Source: an uncultured Treponema sp. (GTDB taxonomy: Bacteria > Spirochaetota > Spirochaetia > Treponematales > Treponemataceae). Taken from it: a stretch of 6,686 bases of DNA. Below, piece after piece: positions 1 to 4,587 of the stretch. Where the stretch lies: NCBI GenBank assembly GCA_937901865.1, contig CALDID010000046.1:1-6686 (forward strand), read 5' to 3'. The translations under genes were made by a program, and so were the position numbers. The notes beneath the pieces were generated by a model, which worked only from the letters and a program-made list of their open reading frames with translations, did no database searches and was not told where the DNA came from. Position 1 is the stretch's first letter; every line of letters starts with the position of its first letter.

Positions 1-2
1 AA

Positions 3-110
3 TATTCCGAACGAATCAAGTTACCGGCGGGCTTGCAAGGCAAGACGCATGAGCAGTTGCGCTCCCTTCAAGGCACGGCAGGCTACGTTTGTCCGGGAGG
101 TTGTTGCTGA
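3..110 (+). CDS. narH: NarH C-terminal fragment, respiratory nitrate reductase beta subunit (5' end outside window)
   Basis: The reading frame is open from the window edge and ends at TGA 108-110, giving 35 residues. The start YSERIKLP resembles the NarH tail pattern in which a Tyr/Asp/Arg stretch runs into an Ile-Pro or Leu-Pro. The stretch LQGTAGYVCPGGCC resembles the Gly/Cys-rich NarH end (compare the GGCGF..GDGC region of E. coli NarH). NarH is the iron-sulfur electron-transfer subunit of the membrane-bound nitrate reductase NarGHI, but none of its cluster-binding motifs lies inside the window. The call rests mainly on position: the stop overlaps the narJ start by one base (TGATG), as expected in a narGHJI operon. 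No start is visible because the gene enters from the left. Confidence 0.72.
   Translation, partial: YSERIKLPAGLQGKTHEQLRSLQGTAGYVCPGGCC
95..100 (+). promoter_or_regulatory. Ribosome binding site of narJ
   Basis: GGGAGG lies 9 bases before ATG 110 and inside the narH tail. It favours the ATG at 110 over an upstream in-frame TTG at 89, which would place the site inside the coding sequence. The one-base narH/narJ overlap also supports 110 and suggests translational coupling. Confidence 0.7.
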
Positions 111-631
111 TGGACGAGTACAAAAAAGTTTTGATAATCGTTGCGTTCCTGTTTGAGTATCCCGACGAAAATTGGCACAATGAATTTCCAGAATATCGCG
201 ATGCTGTACAAGAACTTCAAAATCAGCAGACGCGGGAAGTTTTCATCGATTTGTTTGATTATGTTGAGCAGGTCGGATTGAAAGAATATGAGCGAGATTA
301 CGTTCGCAAGTTCGATTTTTCGCAGAACACCAACCTTTACTTGACGACGCATAACCGCACGGATTTTGGCAAGCAGTCAAATGAAATGCACGACTTCAAG
401 CAGTTGTTTCTTGATAACGGCTACGACTTGCAGAAAGAATTGCCCGACTATCTGCCTGCACTTTTGGAGTTGGCGGCGACTGTCGAGCCGATGCAATCTA
501 AAAAAATTTTGGAAACAGCGCAACCGAAAATTGAACTTTTGCGCGAAAGATTCATTGAGGCGAAACTGCCGCAAGTCTTTTTGCTTGACGTAATCCTTTC
601 ACAAATCGCAACCTTGGGGGTGACGAAATGA
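110..631 (+). CDS. narJ: NarJ, nitrate reductase molybdenum cofactor assembly chaperone
   Basis: This 173-residue cytoplasmic protein matches the NarJ/TorD-type chaperone family (nitrate reductase delta subunit). NarJ binds immature NarG, allows molybdenum cofactor insertion and controls membrane attachment of the NarGH complex; it is not part of the mature enzyme. Visible signatures are the N-terminal LFEYPDE (residues 14-20), YVRKFDFS then LYLTTH (64-81), matching the usual Y-V-x-x-F-D...L-Y-L segment, and ELPDYLPALLEL (110-121), the most typical NarJ motif. The length is near that of Gram-positive NarJ and shorter than the E. coli protein. There is no signal peptide. The start is set by GGGAGG at 95-100. 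The end overlaps narI by ATGA (628-631), so narH, narJ and narI form one transcript. Nothing about narJ itself looks damaged. The source organism is probably not the one that supplied the rest of the window. Confidence 0.9.
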   Translation: MDEYKKVLIIVAFLFEYPDENWHNEFPEYRDAVQELQNQQTREVFIDLFDYVEQVGLKEYERDYVRKFDFSQNTNLYLTTHNRTDFGKQSNEMHDFKQLFLDNGYDLQKELPDYLPALLELAATVEPMQSKKILETAQPKIELLRERFIEAKLPQVFLLDVILSQIATLGVTK

Positions 632-675
632 GCGGCTTTTTCTGGAGTGCGCTGCCCTATATCGCGGCAACGGTG
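628..675 (+). pseudogene. narI: NarI N-terminal fragment, nitrate reductase gamma (cytochrome b) subunit, cut after about 16 codons
   Basis: ATG 628 overlaps the narJ stop in ATGA. The first residues, MSGFFWSALPYIAATV, match the start of NarI, where a short N-terminus leads into a Pro-Tyr-Ile-Ala segment opening the first membrane helix. NarI normally has about 225 residues, five transmembrane helices and haem-ligand histidines, and passes electrons from quinol to NarH. Here the similarity stops near 675. The same frame runs on as Lys/Arg-rich sequence to a stop at 838-840, while the bases from about 669 read sensibly only one frame over, as an outer-membrane protein. The fragment is therefore a break point, either an assembly chimera (preferred) or a real deletion fusion. 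No functional NarI is encoded. Confidence 0.75.
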
Positions 676-678
676 TTG
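667..678. other. Probable chimeric junction between a nar operon and an outer-membrane protein gene
   Basis: NarI-like coding ends and outer-membrane-protein coding begins within these bases. The NarI frame is plausible through GTG 673-675. The barrel-protein frame is plausible from about AAC 669-671, reading N-G-V-E-E-N-F-E-A. The two plausible stretches overlap by a few bases, which is what a join through a short shared sequence would give. No transposon end, terminal repeat or attachment site is visible. Confidence 0.6.
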
Positions 679-1511
679 AAGAGAACTTTGAAGCAAATCA
701 ATGGAAGAATATCTATAAAAAAGCAAAATATATGGCGAGCTACACTCTTCCTATTGAACTTCCTGTTACTCTCAATGCGGGTTTCCGTGGAGAAACTCAC
801 TATGACGGCACGGAAGATTATCGAGCCGATTCTAGCGTAGAGCGAAGCACGAATGATTACATGACAAACTATTTCGGCGAGGGATTTTTCCAAGCTGTGC
901 TTCCTGATGTGAGCGGCATCGCTTTGCAGGCAAGCTACGACATTCGTTGGAGAGATAGCGAGTATAGCAAAACTGACGGAACGACAAAAGAACATAAGGC
1001 ATTTATGCACATGGCGGCTGTCGGAGCAGAGTTCGGAGGGTTCATCAGTGATTATGTGCAGCTTGCGGCTGAAGACCGTTTCTATTATGCAGGCGATGAC
1101 TATATTCATTCAGACGAGAAACTGATATATGACATTTTAGCGGTAACAGGCGAAGTAAAAATCGCAGCAAGTCCATTTAGTGTAGGTGGCGTTTTGGCTG
1201 GAATGTATGCAGTTGACGCACGCGGTACTGCATTTAGCGATGACGGTGGCGCAAAGGTTTCAAGCGAATCTTGCTTTGATAGCGATGTTGGAATGAGCCT
1301 TGCGGATATGACAACGGCAAGTGTGGACGGCTTAACGGGTAAATCCACAACTTATATGGGCTGTTATGCAAATCCGTATGTAAAAGTAAATTTACCGAAC
1401 GGATACTTGAAAGCTGGTGTAGAGTTTAACTATACGCTTTTCAAGAATGACGATATTGAAAACCAAGGTATGAGCTACAGAATTCCTGTGGGCATCATCT
1501 ATAATTTCTAA
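669..1511 (+). CDS. Outer-membrane beta-barrel protein, N-terminal half missing (paralogue of the protein at 2212-3609)
   Basis: This is the C-terminal part of an uncharacterised outer-membrane protein. A gene caller would start at ATG 732 (259 residues), but meaningful sequence extends at least 21 codons upstream, where NFEANQWKNIYKKAKYMASY aligns with EFDEWQHFAKSVKARVSY of the downstream paralogue. The start is therefore lost, not at 732. Other shared blocks are FGEGFFQ / FGEAFLQ, SYDIRWRD / SYDVRWRD, YANPYVKVNLP / YAYPYIQRNFP and GVEFNY...MSYRIPVGIIYNF / GIEMNY...FSYRIPISLTFGF. The alternating strand pattern and terminal Phe fit a BAM-inserted barrel. Compared with the paralogue about 205 residues are missing, including the signal peptide, so this form could not reach the outer membrane. 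The next gene follows after 20 bases. A porin-like role is a guess; no named family was recognised. Confidence 0.72.
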   Translation, partial: NGVEENFEANQWKNIYKKAKYMASYTLPIELPVTLNAGFRGETHYDGTEDYRADSSVERSTNDYMTNYFGEGFFQAVLPDVSGIALQASYDIRWRDSEYSKTDGTTKEHKAFMHMAAVGAEFGGFISDYVQLAAEDRFYYAGDDYIHSDEKLIYDILAVTGEVKIAASPFSVGGVLAGMYAVDARGTAFSDDGGAKVSSESCFDSDVGMSLADMTTASVDGLTGKSTTYMGCYANPYVKVNLPNGYLKAGVEFNYTLFKNDDIENQGMSYRIPVGIIYNF

Positions 1512-1516
1512 GGCGC

Positions 1517-1523
1517 AGGAGGG
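1517..1523 (+). promoter_or_regulatory. Ribosome binding site for the LamG-like lipoprotein
   Basis: AGGAGGG sits 8 bases before ATG 1532. It rules out a closer out-of-frame ATG at 1525, which has almost no spacing and leads to a stop after a few codons. Confidence 0.7.
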
Positions 1524-1531
1524 CATGAACG

Positions 1532-2200
1532 ATGAAAAAAATATATAACATCATCTGCTCTGCCATTTGCTCGCTTTTCGTGCTTGCTGTGGCAGGCTGC
1601 GACCTAGAATTAAGGGAAGACCCCTTAGGAGATGTCGGAGAACTGGTAGAAGATTCTATTTCGGAGTTTGGCTATACTGTTGACGGAGTATCAAATGCAA
1701 ACTCAACATGGACATTTTCCAAAGGTTTAGTTTCATCAGATACAGGTGTTGCTTTTAGTTTTAATATTACAACCGCAGTTACTTCGGATTGGGATTATTA
1801 TTTGAAAACAACGCATACAAAGACGAATCTTGCAACTATGCAATATTATTCTGATGGTTCAACCGTAACAACTGATATTTATGAATCTGGCGTTGGGTTG
1901 AATGGGAGCAATACATGGGATACTTTCCTCAATACTAATTGCTTTGTTACTATAAGTTTTGATACTGATGGCAGCATAAGCTTCTATAAAGATGGAGAGT
2001 TAGCAGTTGGTGGAAGCAATGCTAACAACACTTTTAGAGATGGAACGCATACTATCGCAAAACAAAATGCGGCACTCATTAGTGATTTGGCAGATGGCGG
2101 AAGTATAAATACTTCAATACTTATGAAGAACTTCACGGTTACAAAGGCGGTAACTGCTGATGAAGCTGCTGAATTGTATACAAAATACAAGGTGCAATAA
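1532..2200 (+). CDS. Secreted lipoprotein with a C-terminal LamG-like (concanavalin-type) domain
   Basis: This 222-residue protein has a lipoprotein signal: MKKIYNIIC, a hydrophobic stretch, and lipobox V20-A21-G22 before C23, so the mature protein should be lipid-anchored. After an acidic linker (24-45), the rest looks like a beta-sandwich of the LamG/concanavalin A-like lectin type. TWDTFLNTNCFVTISFDTDG (128-147) and SISFYKDGELAVGG (148-161) match the family pattern of a Trp/Phe strand, a 'DG' turn and a 'Y-x-D/N-G' strand. The end, MKNFTVTKAVTADEAAELY (198-216), matches the usual closing strand plus 'ls-a-eEi-ely' helix. No catalytic domain is present. The gene lies 20 bases after one barrel gene and 11 before another, so it is probably co-transcribed. 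A surface ligand-binding role, perhaps for glycans, is inferred. Asp at +2 after the lipid Cys would mean inner-membrane retention in E. coli, but that rule is not reliable in spirochetes. Confidence 0.72.
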   Translation: MKKIYNIICSAICSLFVLAVAGCDLELREDPLGDVGELVEDSISEFGYTVDGVSNANSTWTFSKGLVSSDTGVAFSFNITTAVTSDWDYYLKTTHTKTNLATMQYYSDGSTVTTDIYESGVGLNGSNTWDTFLNTNCFVTISFDTDGSISFYKDGELAVGGSNANNTFRDGTHTIAKQNAALISDLADGGSINTSILMKNFTVTKAVTADEAAELYTKYKVQ

Positions 2201-2211
2201 GGGGGCAGAGA

Positions 2212-3609
2212 ATGAAAATGTATAAATATTTGACAGGTGCTGCCGCCTTGCTTTGCTCATCGCTTTTAACAGCACAGAATGTGAATGTGTGGGGATTTAC
2301 AGATATGAGTAGCCAAGCCCTTACGCAAACGTTCTATCATGATTCAAATACGGATGAATGGACACATTCAGAGCCGACAACTGAATATGGTTCGTTTTTC
2401 AACGGTTCTACAATGCTCAATCTTGACGCTTGGGCTCCGTACATCGATTTTCATACTGGCGTATGGCTTGGAAGTGGCTTGGGCGGTTGGTATTCAGGCT
2501 CTAGCACATATATGTTTGCTGCTATGAGCAATGAAGATACAACTTCTGAAGCGTATAAAAACACAAGCCAAAACGCTGTAATGACAGCTGATGTTACACT
2601 GCATTTTCTCGAAGACCAAGTTCGCTTTCATTCAGGAAAGTTCGCTGGTAACGGTTGGGACGGCGGATTCTTCTATGGCGGCTGGGTTGTTGACCAAGGA
2701 ATTACACACCTTGCAATGAGAGGTGACCAAGACCAATGTTTTACAGGTCTTGAAGTTGCACCGAAACTTGTAAGCGGTTTGAAATTCATTGCAGGTTTTC
2801 CTGTAGCTCCGATGAATGATTCATACAAAGAATTTGACGAATGGCAGCATTTTGCGAAGTCTGTAAAAGCGCGAGTTAGCTACAACTGGGCTTTGTATAA
2901 TGTTACGTTTCTTGCTGGTGTTATGCCGAATTATTATGCGGTTAGTTCACGAAACGATACCGATAACTACAAACAAACAGAAAATCACACGAAAAAACTC
3001 TTTGGCGAAGCATTTTTGCAAGTCGATATGCCGAGTCTTGTTTACGGTATGCAGTTTCTCTTGAGCTATGATGTGCGCTGGAGAGATGCAGAAACAACAA
3101 CGTTTTCTGGTGAAGAGGTAAGTAAAACGACAACTGGGCACTATTTAGCCTTTTCTACACACACAACTCTTATTCCAGATTGGGACGCAGCTGCAGGTGT
3201 ATGTGTAGGGTATATGGACGATAGCTATTCAAAACTGAATGAAAGGGCTGTTTTTACGACGCTTGGATTTAACGCAAGCCATGCGATTGCAGGAACTCAA
3301 TTTGTATGTGGTTTTAATACGCTGTTTAACTATATGCAAGATGCAAACGGAACGTATCTTGCAGACGGATACACTTATAAAGTTGGCGATTTCAGTTTTG
3401 AATCTAATTTCTTGAAGCAAGCGACGATTCCTGATGCAGGAGAAGCTGGCAGATATATGAATGTGTATGCGTATCCATATATTCAGAGAAACTTTCCTGG
3501 TGGAGCAATCACGACTGGCATTGAAATGAACTACTCTCATTTCAAAACTTCAAACACAACACAAGCGTTTAGTTATCGTATACCGATTTCGCTGACATTT
3601 GGCTTCTAA
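2212..3609 (+). CDS. Outer-membrane beta-barrel protein (porin-like, uncharacterised family)
   Basis: This complete 465-residue protein starts with a signal peptide (MKMYKYLTGAAALLCSSLLTA, cleavage likely before Q22). The mature N-terminus, QNVNVWGFTDMSS, is a first strand typical of spirochete barrel proteins. The body alternates aromatic and small residues, rich in Tyr, Trp, Phe, Gly, Ser and Thr, with no internal hydrophobic helix. It ends in FSYRIPISLTFGF, a C-terminal beta-signal with terminal Phe that is expected to direct BAM-dependent insertion. Its C-terminal 260 residues are clearly related to the truncated gene at 669-1511, so the two are tandem paralogues separated by a lipoprotein gene. 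GGGGGCAGAG before ATG 2212 is the ribosome binding site; ATG 2218 is a less well spaced alternative. Two hairpins follow the stop. Transport of sugars or oligosaccharides is possible but not shown by the sequence. Confidence 0.78.
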   Translation: MKMYKYLTGAAALLCSSLLTAQNVNVWGFTDMSSQALTQTFYHDSNTDEWTHSEPTTEYGSFFNGSTMLNLDAWAPYIDFHTGVWLGSGLGGWYSGSSTYMFAAMSNEDTTSEAYKNTSQNAVMTADVTLHFLEDQVRFHSGKFAGNGWDGGFFYGGWVVDQGITHLAMRGDQDQCFTGLEVAPKLVSGLKFIAGFPVAPMNDSYKEFDEWQHFAKSVKARVSYNWALYNVTFLAGVMPNYYAVSSRNDTDNYKQTENHTKKLFGEAFLQVDMPSLVYGMQFLLSYDVRWRDAETTTFSGEEVSKTTTGHYLAFSTHTTLIPDWDAAAGVCVGYMDDSYSKLNERAVFTTLGFNASHAIAGTQFVCGFNTLFNYMQDANGTYLADGYTYKVGDFSFESNFLKQATIPDAGEAGRYMNVYAYPYIQRNFPGGAITTGIEMNYSHFKTSNTTQAFSYRIPISLTFGF

Positions 3610-3611
3610 AA

Positions 3612-3642
3612 CGCATAGCGTGTTTTAGTAAAAAACTATGCG
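3612..3642 (+). repeat. Hairpin just after the barrel gene stop
   Basis: CGCATAG (3612-3618) pairs with CTATGCG (3636-3642). The loop has its own TTTT/AAAA complement, so a longer A/T-rich stem may form. It lacks a T-run, so it is more likely a 3'-end stabilising structure or the first of two tandem termination elements than a terminator in itself. Confidence 0.5.
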
Positions 3643-3644
3643 GA

Positions 3645-3675
3645 AACAAGGGAGAAAAAACTCCCTTGTTATTTT
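3645..3675 (+). terminator. Rho-independent terminator of the barrel/lipoprotein operon
   Basis: A perfect 10-base-pair stem is formed by AACAAGGGAG (3645-3654) and CTCCCTTGTT (3661-3670), closed by an all-A loop of six. It is followed by ATTTT, giving a short U-tract. It lies 36 bases after the stop of the 2212-3609 gene and closes the first three-gene unit. Confidence 0.8.
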
Positions 3676-3687
3676 GAATCACGCTAG

Positions 3688-3713
3688 AGATCGGAAGAGC
3701 GTCGTGTAGGGAA
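3688..3713 (+). other. Illumina TruSeq adapter sequence left in the assembly
   Basis: Starting at AGATCGGAAGAGC (3688-3700) and continuing through GTCGTGTAGGGAA (3701-3713), 26 consecutive bases equal the reverse complement of the TruSeq Read 1 primer region. The adapter would go on with AGAGTGT, but the window reads GGAGGAT, so the match ends at 3713. This is synthetic sequence. It means that a library insert ended at 3687 and that the sequence from about 3711 was joined to it, apparently through the shared GGGAA. The true DNA left of 3711 and right of 3687 is unknown. Confidence 0.96.
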
Positions 3714-3718
3714 GGAGG
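3712..3718 (+). promoter_or_regulatory. Ribosome binding site of the secreted LamG protein
   Basis: AAGGAGG is 11 bases before ATG 3730 and supports that start. Its first two bases coincide with the last two bases of the adapter match. The ribosome binding site itself therefore looks genomic, but any promoter further upstream has been lost from this contig. Confidence 0.7.
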
Positions 3719-3729
3719 ATATTTTTTGT

Positions 3730-4479
3730 ATGAAAAAAATAAAAAATATATGTGGCATAGCGTTATTTTCTGTTATTGCTTTTTCGCTTTATGCAAAAGA
3801 CGCAGAAAGTGCCGAGCTAGCAATAGAAAATGACGAAAGTATTGTCGGGTATTACACGTTTGACGACGATTACGAGGAAAACTTTACCGAAGTTATAGAC
3901 CATTCTGCTTCCAAGATGAATGTCAGTACTGCTGCAATGGACGGCTCTATTCTCGACGAAGGCTATGATGATATGGGGTTAGTCTTCAATGGCAGAGATG
4001 AGCTTATTATTCTTGATAATTCTGTGCTAAGCGGAAAAGGCTTTACGTTCTCTGCTTGGGTAAATCCTTCTCAATGGCGACCATGGATGAGAGTTCTTGA
4101 TATTGGAAATCAAGTCGATGATTTGTGGATTGGAATGGACGGCATTTCGGGAAAATTGCGAATGGATATTGGTGGCTTGAAAATGCGAGGTAACTGGATT
4201 ACCGTAACAGCTCCTCTTCCGCCGACAGAAGAGTGGACTCATATTGCGGCAACGATTGATGGAAAAGTAGCAAAACTTTACATCAATGGAAAACTCAAGC
4301 AGCGTATTCCCTGTCCTATCACCCCTGAAATGCTTGTTAAAAATGTGCAAGGCATATTTATCGGTGCATCAAACTGGGCTCCAGACCCACTGTTTAATGG
4401 CGTAATGGATAATATTGTCATCGCAAAACGTGCTCTTTCTGCAAAAGAGATAACTGCGCTTTTTAAAGGGAGGAAATGA
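3730..4479 (+). CDS. Secreted single-domain LamG (concanavalin A-like) protein
   Basis: This 249-residue exported protein has a signal peptide (MKKIKNICGIALFSVIAFSLYA, cleavage likely before K23) and no lipobox. Residues 37-246 form one LamG/Laminin_G_3-like domain. The signs, in order, are VGYYTFDDDY (39-48), the opening 'W/Y-x-F-D' strand; GLVFNGRDELIIL (83-95); FTFSAWVNPSQW (105-116), the hallmark 'FT-x-S-x-W-V-N/K' strand; EEWTHIAATIDGKVAKLYING (167-187), the 'W-T-H-I-A-A-T-D-G...LYING' block; and FNGVMDNIVIAKRALSAKEI (222-241), the closing 'G-x-I-D-d-v...r-A-L-S-x-x-E-I' motif. LamG domains bind carbohydrate or act as appendages of secreted hydrolases. A stand-alone copy next to an arabinanase suggests a glycan-binding helper, but the ligand is not deducible. 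It is distinct in sequence from the LamG-like lipoprotein upstream. The upstream region is broken by the adapter. Confidence 0.82.
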   Translation: MKKIKNICGIALFSVIAFSLYAKDAESAELAIENDESIVGYYTFDDDYEENFTEVIDHSASKMNVSTAAMDGSILDEGYDDMGLVFNGRDELIILDNSVLSGKGFTFSAWVNPSQWRPWMRVLDIGNQVDDLWIGMDGISGKLRMDIGGLKMRGNWITVTAPLPPTEEWTHIAATIDGKVAKLYINGKLKQRIPCPITPEMLVKNVQGIFIGASNWAPDPLFNGVMDNIVIAKRALSAKEITALFKGRK

Positions 4480-4526
4480 GAGAAAGAAAACTAACTTTTT
4501 TATATAAACTAACTCCAATTTTTTTC

Positions 4527-4563
4527 AAGCCCGTGTCGCGAAAAATCCCCACGGGCTTTTTTA
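4527..4563 (+). terminator. Intrinsic terminator or attenuator between the LamG gene and the GH43 gene
   Basis: AAGCCCGTG (4527-4535) pairs with CACGGGCTT (4550-4558) around a 14-base loop, followed by a run of T broken by AGA and then another seven T (4571-4577). It ends only 15 bases before the ribosome binding site of the arabinanase. No promoter fits between hairpin and gene, so GH43 transcripts must start upstream and pass this hairpin. It is either a partial terminator lowering downstream expression or a regulated attenuator. Confidence 0.75.
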
Positions 4564-4577
4564 GATTTTGTTTTTTT

Positions 4578-4585
4578 AAGGTGAT
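4578..4585 (+). promoter_or_regulatory. Ribosome binding site of the GH43 arabinanase
   Basis: AAGGTGAT is a direct match to part of the anti-Shine-Dalgarno complement and ends 2 bases before ATG 4588, with GG centred about 7 bases away. It directly follows the T-run of the hairpin, so ribosome access and termination could influence each other. Confidence 0.65.
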
Positions 4586-4587
4586 AT

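Noticed and set aside
732..734. ATG 732 as the true start of the first outer-membrane protein gene
   Set aside because: Alignment with the paralogue continues at least 20 codons upstream in the same frame, there is no ribosome binding site before 732, and the product would lack a signal peptide. The real start is missing.
628..840. A 70-residue gene beginning with the NarI N-terminus
   Set aside because: Only the first 16 codons resemble NarI. The rest is an out-of-frame reading of the outer-membrane protein gene.
839..851. 13-base match AGAGCGAAGCACG shared (in reverse) with 6345-6357
   Set aside because: A 13-base match somewhere in a window of this size is expected about once by chance, and the first copy lies in frame inside a coding region.
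3229..3540. Minus-strand ORFs opposite the barrel, LamG and GH43 genes
   Set aside because: They are antisense shadows of well-supported genes, with no ribosome binding sites, no domain-like patterns and Cys/Arg/Ser-rich chance composition.
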